Shown here piece after piece: positions 29,245 through 37,907 of a DNA stretch of 64,000 nucleotides (positions are counted from its first letter, which is position 1; the number at the start of each line of letters is the position of its first letter). The stretch is from positions 1-64,000 of IMG/VR virus record IMGVR_UViG_3300023184_000039; one strand, written 5' to 3'. Both the position numbers and the translations under genes were made by a program. The notes beneath the pieces were generated by a model that saw only the letters and a program-made list of their open reading frames with translations, was not told where the DNA came from and searched no databases. The DNA is from a virus.

Positions 29245-31737
29245 TTATGCCGAAATGTCTCCCACCAATACCCATGTATCGGTTGCTCTCTTCACGAGAG
29301 TAGCATATGACCACTGTGTTCTCATCTTGAGCCCTGGGGCAGCGTTGATTGTCACCCCCGCACCAGCGGTGACCGTTGTTTGGCCAGCACCGGTTTGAAG
29401 GATGTTTATCTGCGAGCCAATCGCATAGGCAACAGACGCGTTTGGGGGCACTGTGAGCGTATTTGCCGTAGCGACACCCATTTCCACAATCTTGTTTTTG
29501 TCAGCCAATACAAGCGTATAGGAGGCTGTCTGGGCACTTGTTGAAACGTCGGCCAACTTACCAAGGTCAATTGCGGCAGTTGTTGAAATATCGGCATTAG
29601 CGATAGTTCCGTCAAGAATCATCGTACTTGTTACTGTGCCTGATGGGAGAGTTACCGTACCAGTGAATGTTGGTGATGCCAATTTGGCATAACCCTGACC
29701 CACGACATATGCGGTGGTTGCAATTTGCGTAGTGTTTGTATCAACAGCGGCAGTAGTTGATAGTGGTGTTCCTGTAAAAGTCGGTGAAGCAAGAGGTGCT
29801 TTCAGGCCGATACTTGTTGTCAGTGTTGTGGAAAGGTTTGCATCGTTTCCAAGTGCAGTAGCAATTTCCCCAAGAGTATCCAGCGTTGCGCCAGCAGTTC
29901 CGACGAGTGCTGCGACTTCTGCACGAACAAATGCCGTAGTAGCAACTTGCGTTGTATTCGTTGATGTTGCTGCTGTTGGTGCAGTTGGGGTTCCAGTCAG
30001 TGCTGGTGAAGCAAGTGGAGCAAAACCAGAAATTGAAGCACCAGAAGGAATTGTTACTGTGCCCGTAAAAGTTGGGCTTGCAAGATTCGCTTTCAGGTTA
30101 TCCGCCGTAGTAACAAAAGCGGTAGTAGCCACGGCGGTTGTGCTATTAGCAGCAGTTTGGGTGGTAGCAATGGTTCCTGTTGGAAGTGTTGGGGTTCCCG
30201 TGAAGGTGGGTGAAGCAAGTAATGCATAACCAGCAGCGTTCACCCATGCTGTACCGTTCCACTTAAGTAAATCACCACTGGTTGGAGTTGGTGCGGTTAC
30301 ATCGGAAAGGTCATCAAGTTGGTCAACCGTTGCGACACCCGCCGATACTGCTGCATCAACATATGCCGTAGTAGCAACTTGTGTTGTATTAGTAAGAGCA
30401 GAAGCGGTTGGTGCAGTTGGGGTTCCAGTCAGTGCTGGAGAAGCCAACGGCGCAAAACCCGAAATGGAAGCGCCAGAAGGAATTGTTACAGTTCCTGTGA
30501 ATGTCGGTGAAGCAAGGTTTGCTTTGAGGTCAAGCGCGGTCTGTGTTGCCGTAGAAATTGGCTTGTTTGCATCGGAAACATTATCAACAAGGTTCAAACC
30601 GACCATTGATGCCGTAATACCACTGACGGTTCCAGTGAAGGTCGGGCTGGCGATTGGTGCGGCATCGGTTATTCCAAAACCGCTTAGTGTTGTTGGATTT
30701 GTTCCACCAGTTACGCGGCCATAAGTATCTACTGTTACGGACTTGTATGTGCCAGTACTGGATACACCGCTTGCTAGGTCAATCGAATCTGCATTAACGA
30801 CAATTCTGCCAGATGATGCAGTTGCAACATTGACAGTATTACCACTAAACGAAAGTCCGTCGCCAGCAACAAATGTTGATGTACCAGTAAATTGGGTAAA
30901 TGTGATTGCGTCCGTATTTACGATGTGTGCATCGCCTGTTCCTGTTCCAGACGATGAAACAACAAATCCTTGTCCAGCATTTGTTGCGCCGTTTACAACA
31001 TAAACAGCCTCGCCTGAAGAAATTACGCCTACGCCGGCGCTTGAATCAAAGTCCGAGACTCTAGTGAGAACAAATGGAACGCTTACTGAGCCTTGGTTGG
31101 TTACTACATAGATTCCATTTTGAACACCAGATGCTTGGTTCTTTACAAGTACGCGCTGATTGGTAGTGGTGTTAATGCCATCAATCTGCAATCTTGCATT
31201 TGATGTTCCAGTCAATGTTGCACCAACACCAGCCGTTCCATTGCTGTATGTTGGCGTATACGGAAGAGCTGCAGTTGTGGCTTGATTAACCGAATCATGC
31301 CAGTTGAGACCAGAAGATGTTGCTTCAACATAGGCTCTTGTTGCTATAACCGAAGTGTTGACAGCAACCGTAGGTGATGCTTCTTCTCCAGAGTTGTTGG
31401 AAAGGGTAATTCCAGTTCCAGCCGTAAGTGATGCAACATAACTACCAACAGTGTCTGTCGCAAGGTTTACGGCATCATTAATCCAAGCCGTGCCGTTCCA
31501 ACGAAGGAAGTCTCCGTTGGCAGCACTAGTGATGGTGACATCTTTGAGGTCGTTGAGGTTTCCTTCACTCAATTCTGCCGTGATTGAGTAAGGCAGGGCA
31601 GTCCATGCATTGGTGTTGTTGCCAATCTTGAATTTGCCAGTGTCTGTTTCATAACCTAATTCACCAGTGGTGAGGGTTGGGTTGTTTGATGTCCAGTTGG
31701 CTGCTGTATCTCTTCTAAACCTAATTCGTGTTGACAT
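29245..31737 (-). CDS. Tail fibre protein B (Mtd_N-type N-terminus)
   Basis: An 830-residue protein. The N-terminus STRIRFRRDTAANWTSNNPTLTTGELGYETDTGKFKIGN is the virion-attachment domain seen in major-tropism-determinant-like and many other fibres. Residues about 70-350 are beta-rich. About 370-720 contains multiple LASPTFTGTVTLPSG/LASPALTGTPTAP repeats typical of trimeric tail fibres. The last 95 residues (NKIVEMGV...ATLVKRATDTWVLVGDISA) are homologous to the end of fibre A (11010-12284). I take ATG 31737, one base after the upstream stop; ATG 31755 would overlap it. Confidence 0.82.
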   Translation of the reverse strand: MSTRIRFRRDTAANWTSNNPTLTTGELGYETDTGKFKIGNNTNAWTALPYSITAELSEGNLNDLKDVTITSAANGDFLRWNGTAWINDAVNLATDTVGSYVASLTAGTGITLSNNSGEEASPTVAVNTSVIATRAYVEATSSGLNWHDSVNQATTAALPYTPTYSNGTAGVGATLTGTSNARLQIDGINTTTNQRVLVKNQASGVQNGIYVVTNQGSVSVPFVLTRVSDFDSSAGVGVISSGEAVYVVNGATNAGQGFVVSSSGTGTGDAHIVNTDAITFTQFTGTSTFVAGDGLSFSGNTVNVATASSGRIVVNADSIDLASGVSSTGTYKSVTVDTYGRVTGGTNPTTLSGFGITDAAPIASPTFTGTVSGITASMVGLNLVDNVSDANKPISTATQTALDLKANLASPTFTGTVTIPSGASISGFAPLASPALTGTPTAPTASALTNTTQVATTAYVDAAVSAGVATVDQLDDLSDVTAPTPTSGDLLKWNGTAWVNAAGYALLASPTFTGTPTLPTGTIATTQTAANSTTAVATTAFVTTADNLKANLASPTFTGTVTIPSGASISGFAPLASPALTGTPTAPTAATSTNTTQVATTAFVRAEVAALVGTAGATLDTLGEIATALGNDANLSTTLTTSIGLKAPLASPTFTGTPLSTTAAVDTNTTQIATTAYVVGQGYAKLASPTFTGTVTLPSGTVTSTMILDGTIANADISTTAAIDLGKLADVSTSAQTASYTLVLADKNKIVEMGVATANTLTVPPNASVAYAIGSQINILQTGAGQTTVTAGAGVTINAAPGLKMRTQWSYATLVKRATDTWVLVGDISA
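29971..30534 (-). repeat. Internal direct repeats in fibre B
   Basis: Two roughly 125-base segments (about 29971-30096 and 30408-30534) are similar along their length. Both contain GGTGCAGTTGGGGTTCCAGTCAGTGCTGG and a shared stretch coding for the ASISGFAPLASPALTGTPTAP module. They probably arose by duplication of a fibre module and could recombine to change fibre length. Confidence 0.65.
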
Positions 31738-31738
31738 A

Positions 31739-32161
31739 TTAAGCAGCGCCCCCATCTAGAACGTCACCGGCTCCATCGTAAATAGCGGTAGCACTTCCAC
31801 CATCAAGCGATGTTGGCACGGTTGTTACGGGGTTCCACGTTGAGTTTGACCTAAAGTAAAGTGCATCATTGGTTGTGTCAACGGCTAGAGCGCCGTTAGC
31901 AATTGATGTACTCGGTGCACCTGCGGTCGTAAGTGTTACTACGCCGGCAGCAGCCTGGAATACGTCATCTGTTTTGAGTGTATCAGCAGCGCTTCTATAA
32001 AGCGTTGTGTCTCCAACAGCAGCACCACTACCAAAAGTAAGTTTTCCACCAGCATCAACTTTTAGACGGGGTTCATCTTCAGCGGTTACGCCGACCTCAA
32101 CAGCAGAGGATGCCGCAGTAGCGAACTTGCGTGCTTTTATTTTGTCTAAAAATGCTGGCAT
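31739..32161 (-). CDS. Fibre-associated protein
   Basis: A 140-residue Ala/Thr-rich protein: PAFLDKIKARKFATAASSAVEVGVTAEDEPRLKVDAGGKLTFGSG, then TTLYRSAADTLKTDDVFQAAAGVVTL, then ANGALAVDTTNDALYFRSNSTW. These short beta patterns are those of fibre shaft or attachment segments (TLYRSAADTLKTDD is a common fibre repeat). It lies between fibre C and fibre B. Probably a short fibre or adaptor subunit. Confidence 0.65.
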   Translation of the reverse strand: MPAFLDKIKARKFATAASSAVEVGVTAEDEPRLKVDAGGKLTFGSGAAVGDTTLYRSAADTLKTDDVFQAAAGVVTLTTAGAPSTSIANGALAVDTTNDALYFRSNSTWNPVTTVPTSLDGGSATAIYDGAGDVLDGGAA

Positions 32162-32205
32162 TGGCCTCGACCTTACCGATTATGAACCCCTCAGGGTTGT
32201 TTGGA

Positions 32206-33792
32206 TTATCCTATGATTACGACTCTGTACTGACTTGCTGATGGTGCAACACTGAATGACAGTGTCAAAGTATCCGCGGTTGTCAATTCTACATCAGTGA
32301 ACACCTGAGCGTATGGTGATGCTACTTCAAACAGTTGAACCTGCAAGTCACGGGTGTTGAGGTTGTGGGTAACAACAATTGATGTTGCCGAACCGTTACC
32401 GACGCTTGCAGATACCTTGGTTGTTGCACCGAGGTTGCTTCGGGCACCAGCGGCGGTTGTAGCACCAGTACCACCATTGGCTAGTGGAACCGAAGTGACG
32501 AAGGAAAGGTCACCAGCGCCGTTTGTGGAAAGAACCGCACCAGCGGCACCGTCGGCACCAACTGCAGAGATGATTGACGCTTCTGTCGTTCCAACAATCG
32601 TTGTGAAGTCAAGGACGCCAGAACCATTTGTTGTAATTGCTTGACCAGCGGTTCCGTCACCACCAGCGGCAGCAATTACTGCAGCAGCGGTTACTTGGGC
32701 GGCGGCAGTGTTGGTCGTGACGATGGCGTAATAGTTCGTACCATCATTAGTGGTTTCCCACTTATCGGTGGCTTCGTTCCAACGCAACACAACATTTGTT
32801 GATGTTCCACGCTCAATCTCGATACCAGCATTTGCTGACGGAGTGCCAGCCTCACCCGAGTTAAGGGTGATGATGTTATCTTCAAGCAGAATTTCGTTTG
32901 TATTAACCGTTGTGGTGGTTCCACTAACTGTCAAGTTTCCAGAAACCACCAAGTCATTGAAGGTTACGTTGCTTCCGGTTCCAACAGCCTGACCAATTGC
33001 AATGGTTGGGGTTGCACCCTCACCAGAGTTGTTGGTGATTGTTACACCAGTACCAGCAACAAGCGACTCTACGTAACTTCCACTTGTGTCCGTTCCGAGT
33101 GCTACCGAGTTGGCGGCAATGGTTGTGACGATGTTGATTGCGGCAGAACCATCAAAGTTTGCAGTACCAGTTACATCACCCGAAACCTGAATTGCTCGTG
33201 GTGTGGCAAGAGTTGTTGCAGTTGACGCATTGCCGGACAAAGCGGCGGTGATTGTTCCAGCAGCAAAGTTGCCAGAAGCATCACGGGCAACGATTGTGCT
33301 GTTGCCAGCAGTCGCTGTTGCCGTGGTTGCTGAGTTGGAAACTTTACCAGCAGTTGAAATTGTGGCAAGTTTGCTATCAACGATTCCTGCAGAGGAACTA
33401 ATGTCAGCGTTGACAATGGTGCCATCAAGAATCATCGCCGATGTGACGGTGCCAGAAGGCAGGGTTACGGTACCAGTGAAGGTTGGCGAAGCAAGAGGTG
33501 CTTTGGCATCCAATTGCGTCTGAATTGCAGAAGTTACACCGTCTACATAGTTGAGTTCTGTGGCACTTACATTGGTGCCCGAAAGAATGTTTATTTCGGC
33601 TGCGGTTGCAGTAACGCCACTGAGTGCGGAAGACTCCCACATCGTGCCATTCCATACCTTAAGGGCGTTTTCTACGGTATCAAAGTAAACCTGACCAGCA
33701 ACTGGGCTAGATGGAGCAGTGGCAAGGTTCTGAATTACCGCATTCTGTAATTCATTCTTGTTAAGATTTAAGTTATTTAAATGCTTGGCCAT
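32206..33792 (-). CDS. Tail fibre protein C
   Basis: A 528-residue protein. N-terminal LNNLNLNKNELQNAVIQNLATAPSSPVAGQVYFDTVENALKVWNGT is a common fibre start. Then there are TATAAEINILSGTNVSATELNYVDGVTSAIQTQLDAKAPLASPTFTGT modules and a long Ala/Thr/Gly-rich beta shaft. The C-terminal 100 residues end in VVTHNLNTRDLQVQLFEVASPYAQVFTDVELTTADTLTLSFSVAPSASQYRVVIIG, a small beta tip domain found in many phages. It probably binds a host receptor or links the distal fibre. Confidence 0.82.
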   Translation of the reverse strand: MAKHLNNLNLNKNELQNAVIQNLATAPSSPVAGQVYFDTVENALKVWNGTMWESSALSGVTATAAEINILSGTNVSATELNYVDGVTSAIQTQLDAKAPLASPTFTGTVTLPSGTVTSAMILDGTIVNADISSSAGIVDSKLATISTAGKVSNSATTATATAGNSTIVARDASGNFAAGTITAALSGNASTATTLATPRAIQVSGDVTGTANFDGSAAINIVTTIAANSVALGTDTSGSYVESLVAGTGVTITNNSGEGATPTIAIGQAVGTGSNVTFNDLVVSGNLTVSGTTTTVNTNEILLEDNIITLNSGEAGTPSANAGIEIERGTSTNVVLRWNEATDKWETTNDGTNYYAIVTTNTAAAQVTAAAVIAAAGGDGTAGQAITTNGSGVLDFTTIVGTTEASIISAVGADGAAGAVLSTNGAGDLSFVTSVPLANGGTGATTAAGARSNLGATTKVSASVGNGSATSIVVTHNLNTRDLQVQLFEVASPYAQVFTDVELTTADTLTLSFSVAPSASQYRVVIIG

Positions 33793-33810
33793 GTTTTTTT
33801 GTTCTTTCTT

Positions 33811-34266
33811 TTATGAAATGTATGCTTTTCCGCTAAAGGCACTTGAGAAGTTTATCACTAGTTCGTTATCTGATGAATGAACAATGTCGCCTATGACGAC
33901 ATTTTCTCCGCTGTCAATAACCGAGACACCACCTGGGCGATAACCGAGGTTATGTGTAACCGTCCATGCCGCTGAAGCACTTGCCTGCGTAAAGGTGAAA
34001 GTGGTTGCTTTGTTGACCCATGCCGAACCGTTGTATACCAATCCCTGACCAGAACTGGCACTAGTGATTGTTACGTCGCCAAGGTCATTAAGTGTGGATG
34101 AGGCTGCGGTCGTGAAGTAATAAAGAGCGCTCCATACAGATGTTCCGTCGCCAATTTTAAATTTCCCAGTGTCGGTTTCAAATCCAGCCTCACCAGCGAA
34201 AAGAATTGGGTTGGCAGCAGTCCATTGAGCCGCAGTTGAGCGCCTGAGTTTAATTCTGTATGACAT
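33811..34266 (-). CDS. Short fibre/minor tail protein
   Basis: 151 residues from the ATG at 34266. It has an N-terminal SYRIKLRRSTAAQWTAANPILFAGEAGFETDTGKFKIGD domain, paralogous to that of fibre B. The C-terminal domain (WTVTHNLGYRPGGVSVIDSGENVVIGDIVHSS...FSSAFSGKAYIS) is shared with 34863-35432. It is therefore built from two reused modules. A longer reading to 34416 would run antisense into the divergent gene and has no support. Confidence 0.75.
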   Translation of the reverse strand: MSYRIKLRRSTAAQWTAANPILFAGEAGFETDTGKFKIGDGTSVWSALYYFTTAASSTLNDLGDVTITSASSGQGLVYNGSAWVNKATTFTFTQASASAAWTVTHNLGYRPGGVSVIDSGENVVIGDIVHSSDNELVINFSSAFSGKAYIS

Positions 34267-34351
34267 CGCACCGTCTTTGCTAGTTGTATCCGAATACCAA
34301 CTTCGTTCTATTATGACATATGAGAAGGTTTGTTGTGGTAGGATTTTTACC

Positions 34352-34852
34352 ATGGCAACAAAAAAGAAGGTAACAGTAAAAAAAGCTGTAAATCCCAAGA
34401 AAAAGGCATCTGCCAAAGTCGTTACCCCTGTTTTGCTTGACCACCCAGATGACGATTTCTCAACAAATAGTGCAAAGTTTGCATTTAGTCACTCTGTTCA
34501 CGAAGATGGTGAGCCAGAACGAATATTGCCTATTGTTGAGCAATTGCAAGAAGAACCGATTGCAGAAGAAGTCATTGAGATATCCGTAGAGGAAGATGCC
34601 CCAACTGGTGGTGTTCACCATGTTGTTGCTACCCCCAATATTGAGCCAGCACGAGGTTCAGAATCTACCGAATTTTATGTTGATTATGGAATTTCCTTAG
34701 AATTAGCAAAATCAATTGCCGAAAAATTTGGAATCCACTACAAGCAAGTTGACATTGTACTTAGTGGGTCGGGCGAAGAAATTGAAATAAGTTTTGGCAG
34801 AATTTACCTGAGTGGAGAAGATGTCGCAAGGTTGTCAATAGGTTCGCAATAA
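34352..34852 (+). CDS. Hypothetical protein, Lys-rich N-terminus
   Basis: 166 residues from the ATG at 34352, preceded by TAGGATTTTTACC. The N-terminal 25 residues are very Lys-rich (TKKKVTVKKAVNPKKKASAK), the middle is acidic (EEPIAEEVIEISVEEDA), and the C-terminal 60 residues look globular (YGISLELAKSIAEKFGIHYKQVDIVLSGSGEEIEISFGRIYLSGEDVA). No family is recognised. It is the only rightward gene in the tail block and breaks the fibre operon, which suggests independent acquisition or regulation. Confidence 0.6.
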   Translation: MATKKKVTVKKAVNPKKKASAKVVTPVLLDHPDDDFSTNSAKFAFSHSVHEDGEPERILPIVEQLQEEPIAEEVIEISVEEDAPTGGVHHVVATPNIEPARGSESTEFYVDYGISLELAKSIAEKFGIHYKQVDIVLSGSGEEIEISFGRIYLSGEDVARLSIGSQ

Positions 34853-34862
34853 AGCGCTTCTA

Positions 34863-35432
34863 TTAGGAGACGTAAACCTTCCCAGAAAAAGCAGTTGAAA
34901 AACTCACGGTAAATTGATTGATACTTGTGTGTGTTATATCACCAACCACTATGGACTCGCCACTGTCAATAACCGATATACCACCAGCAAAATAGCCAAG
35001 ATTATGGTTTACTGTCCACACCGATGCTGCTGCTGATTGATAATGAACATACGAACTACCAGCCGCCCCAGTTGCACCCTTGTCACCAGCTAGGTGAATG
35101 TTCCAGCTAGCAAAGAAACTGCTCCCACCAAAGCTGTCGCAGGTCATAGTCATGGTGGTTCCAGAGATTGTGACTATTCCCTCCATGTAGTTGGCTGGGT
35201 TAACGGCAGATGCTCTTACTCTGGCGCCAGTAGCAAATGCACTGGATGCCGTACTCAGTGTAAAAACCTTTGTTCCAGCACCAATGCTAAGACTTGTTGT
35301 GGATGTGACGCCACTATACCCAGCACCATCGGCGCCAGTTTTTGCAGTTCTAACCTGAAGTAAATTCGGCGAGTCCTGATTAATAAAAACTTGGTTGGCA
35401 GTGTCGGTAAGAACGGAAACTATTTCAGGCAT
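34863..35432 (-). CDS. Minor tail/fibre protein
   Basis: A 189-residue beta-rich protein. The first 120 residues (TANQVFINQDSPNLLQVRTAKTGADGAGYSG...) include a short KGATGAAG collagen-like break. The last 60 residues (WTVNHNLGYFAGGISVIDSGESIVVGDITHTS...FSTAFSGKVYVS) are nearly the same as the end of 33811-34266. This shared tip domain recurs in many phage fibres. It probably forms an alternative or partner short fibre. Confidence 0.7.
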   Translation of the reverse strand: MPEIVSVLTDTANQVFINQDSPNLLQVRTAKTGADGAGYSGVTSTTSLSIGAGTKVFTLSTASSAFATGARVRASAVNPANYMEGIVTISGTTMTMTCDSFGGSSFFASWNIHLAGDKGATGAAGSSYVHYQSAAASVWTVNHNLGYFAGGISVIDSGESIVVGDITHTSINQFTVSFSTAFSGKVYVS

Positions 35433-35463
35433 GGTTCAATCCTTTCGGTTAAATAGTTCTTTG

Positions 35464-35844
35464 TCATCGAGTCACCTCTAGCGATAATGTAACGGTCCCT
35501 TGAAGAAGCCTGCTCACAGCACCCGTTGAGGTTTTTATAATCTCAAGGTCGTAAACCCCGCTACTAGTGAGCGATGAGGTCAGCGTGTCTGTTATGTTGA
35601 TGCTTATTGCATTGTTTGCACCATCCATAACGGTTATTCCGTTACCACTGACGGTTGGGCTTGTGAGCGAAAGCATCGCCGTTGGAGAGTCAATTGTTCT
35701 TCGTATCTGCATTCGTGCCGTATACCCAGTCAGATTGAATGGGTCAAATTGGGTTGGGTCAAGAACATCTGGCTCCATCACATCAATAAGTCGATAGAAG
35801 GTTGTCCCCTGCTCTATCAATATGTTGTAAATTCCAGCAATCAT
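35464..35844 (-). CDS. Tail/baseplate protein, BppU-N-like
   Basis: A 126-residue protein with the usual plan of small phage baseplate proteins: YNILIEQGTTFYRLIDVMEP start, NLTGYTARMQIRRTIDSP, GNGITVMDGANNAISINITDT, GVYDLEIIKTSTGAVSRLLQGTVTLSLEVTR. This is an Ig-like beta domain similar to the N-terminal domain of receptor-binding-protein holders. It precedes the short fibre in transcription order. A structural role is likely. Confidence 0.7.
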   Translation of the reverse strand: MIAGIYNILIEQGTTFYRLIDVMEPDVLDPTQFDPFNLTGYTARMQIRRTIDSPTAMLSLTSPTVSGNGITVMDGANNAISINITDTLTSSLTSSGVYDLEIIKTSTGAVSRLLQGTVTLSLEVTR

Positions 35845-35912
35845 GGACAGACTCTCCTAGGTAGATGCCTATTAGAGTTTAGGCTATTGGCTTCAAGTAA
35901 AACGGAACCTCT

Positions 35913-36128
35913 TTAAAGAACTGAACCAGAATCCTTGTTTGGTCCAACCTTCTTGAGACCCATTGCCATAGCAATTGAACCAGCAACAGCAACAACACCA
36001 ATTTTTAGATTTGCCGTATTTGTCAAACCATCAAAATTAGAACCGCCAACCACCCATGCCGCAAGATACGCCTGCACGAATGTTTTAACTGCACGCTCTG
36101 CTGTGTCCTTAATGAATTTTGTGCTCAT
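35913..36128 (-). CDS. r1t-type holin
   Basis: A 71-residue protein: FIKDTAERAVKTFVQAYLAAWVV is the conserved start of phage r1t-type holins, followed by a second hydrophobic segment (LKIGVVAVAGSIAMAMGL) and the K-x-V-G-x-x-x-x-S-G-S-V tail. It would form the membrane lesion that lets the endolysin (6308-7060, 29 kb away) reach the wall. AGGAGAAAAA precedes the ATG. A TTGGGA-TG-TCCCAA palindrome (36143-36156) lies just upstream. Confidence 0.85.
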   Translation of the reverse strand: MSTKFIKDTAERAVKTFVQAYLAAWVVGGSNFDGLTNTANLKIGVVAVAGSIAMAMGLKKVGPNKDSGSVL

Positions 36129-36165
36129 TTTTTCTCCTATATTTGGGATGTCCCAATAATATCAT

Positions 36166-37905
36166 TTATCCCAATACAGATTGGTCAAATACTCCAAAGT
36201 CAACATCACCCAAAATAAATGTAATTGCATCAATGGTTGCATGGGTGATGATAAAACCCTGTGGTCGCATTGGTTCAATGGCTGCTAAAACATTAGGGCT
36301 TGAATAGCCAGCATCTAGAGCACCCGGTGTTTCGGATGTTACCGTACGCACATGAATATGGAATGTTTCAGAATTCCAAAACGGAGTGCTTATTATTTTC
36401 TGAGCACCAACCAGCACTTGTTTTCCAGCACTACGTATAGATTTCAAACTACCCCTAGCGTATCCGTATGCCCTGCTCTCTAACTGCCATTTTTTGAATT
36501 CATTGGCAGTCAATGTTGATACAGCAAAAGACCGCACTGGGCGCACATAGTTTGTGCTTGTCAACTTGGTCGGAGTAGTTGTGGTGCCAGTAGAAAGATG
36601 TTGGGCTTTAGCCGTAGAAGCAGCCGTCTCAGTTGAACTCCAGTAAACACCAGAAGTAAAACCAGTACCTAGGGCAACACGATTTGTGTAAAGTTCGGCC
36701 AGTTCGTCTTGGGATGGCAAAAACCAATCAGACAGACCGCCAGATAGCGATGCAGTTCTACAGTACTTAGCGGCAGATGTAGATGTGCTTGAGTTTCCTT
36801 GGGCAATAATTTCTAAAGTGTTCTTGTACCCAGTTCCAATTGCTGTGCCGTCAGCACCAGTGACTGCGGTGCTTTGAAGTGATGTTTGCGCCCATCTCCT
36901 TTGAACCTCAGCGCCGATGGGAGCCACCTCAAAGTATCTACCCGTAGAGTTTCCGACCGTATTTGGAGTAATAAATATTTTTCCACCAGCGGGTCCGGTG
37001 TCGCCAATTTTGTAAGTTACTACATTGGAATCGCTTGATAACGAAGCAATAAAATCTGCCCCATTTGGAATATAAATTTCATTTCTTAACCTAGTTCCAA
37101 TGAACATGGATGCCCATTGACGATAAGAATCTGGCATTAATGCAGGGGTTGTCATTGTGCTTTTTGAAAATTCGTATTCATCACCTACATTTGATGTACG
37201 ACTTGATGCTGGTAGTTCTGATTCCTCATAGGGAAAAATTTTTAGATATTCTTTTATTACTTCATCTAAATTTGATGTAACAGAATGCCATAATTTAAAA
37301 AATGGATATGTTGGATTTGTTTCTTGGGAATCGTAGTCGCGAAAAAAATCAGGAAAGAGTGCCTTTCCTTCCGTGTAGAGAGAATTGTAAAGAAACGGCT
37401 TGTCCAGCGTCAATGTTGGAAATGTAAGATATATTGGCTTACTGTTGTGATTGTCAATATGCATCCGAATGCTCATTGGATGAGATGTAGAATTTTTATC
37501 TGCATATTCATTTATATTTGAATAGCATGCAGTCCATGTGTTTTGACGCAGTTCGTGAGAGTTTCCAGACACCGAGGTGTATGCAGAATCGCTGTCATAT
37601 AAAAAGGATGTGACGGTTACTGTGCTTGAACATTTAAGCACGCAGTGAAATATCCATTCGGCATCATTGATGAGAACCCCAACATCTTGGTTGGTGAGTT
37701 CCACGACAATTTGACTTGAGTTTCCAGGTGTTATTTTTAATGAATACCTATTAAGTTTATAAAAAACATCTGAAACATAGCTTATTGTTGCATAGGGTGT
37801 AATCATATTCCACGAAGAAGAATATGTACTTAACGGAATAACATTTCCCGAAATATCCGATGAGTACAGTCCGTTTTGGTCAGACAGTACATTGGAAGAA
37901 ATCAT
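36166..37905 (-). CDS. Baseplate tail protein I-like with inserted DUF1566 domain
   Basis: A 579-residue protein. Residues about 1-290 form an N-terminal beta-rich/tail attachment part. About 295-450 (GDTGPAGGKIF..., RWAQTSL, SGGLSDWFLPSQDELAELYTNR, SGVYWSSTE, NYVRPVRSF) is a DUF1566/FGE-like lectin-type domain. The last 130 residues (YGYARGSLKSIRSAGKQVLVGAQKIISTPFWNSETFHIHVRT...P.G) match the tail protein I type that follows gpJ in contractile phages. The order J (37908) then I is standard. The insertion is likely to project and bind ligand. Confidence 0.72.
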   Translation of the reverse strand: MISSNVLSDQNGLYSSDISGNVIPLSTYSSSWNMITPYATISYVSDVFYKLNRYSLKITPGNSSQIVVELTNQDVGVLINDAEWIFHCVLKCSSTVTVTSFLYDSDSAYTSVSGNSHELRQNTWTACYSNINEYADKNSTSHPMSIRMHIDNHNSKPIYLTFPTLTLDKPFLYNSLYTEGKALFPDFFRDYDSQETNPTYPFFKLWHSVTSNLDEVIKEYLKIFPYEESELPASSRTSNVGDEYEFSKSTMTTPALMPDSYRQWASMFIGTRLRNEIYIPNGADFIASLSSDSNVVTYKIGDTGPAGGKIFITPNTVGNSTGRYFEVAPIGAEVQRRWAQTSLQSTAVTGADGTAIGTGYKNTLEIIAQGNSSTSTSAAKYCRTASLSGGLSDWFLPSQDELAELYTNRVALGTGFTSGVYWSSTETAASTAKAQHLSTGTTTTPTKLTSTNYVRPVRSFAVSTLTANEFKKWQLESRAYGYARGSLKSIRSAGKQVLVGAQKIISTPFWNSETFHIHVRTVTSETPGALDAGYSSPNVLAAIEPMRPQGFIITHATIDAITFILGDVDFGVFDQSVLG

Positions 37906-37907
37906 TT

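Noticed and set aside
33811-34416. Longer version of the short fibre gene with a hydrophobic N-terminus
   Set aside because: The extra 50 residues are antisense to the divergent gene; the Mtd_N-like domain begins at the ATG at 34266.
36166-37905. Diversity-generating retroelement target in the DUF1566-like domain
   Set aside because: No reverse transcriptase or template repeat is present in the window.
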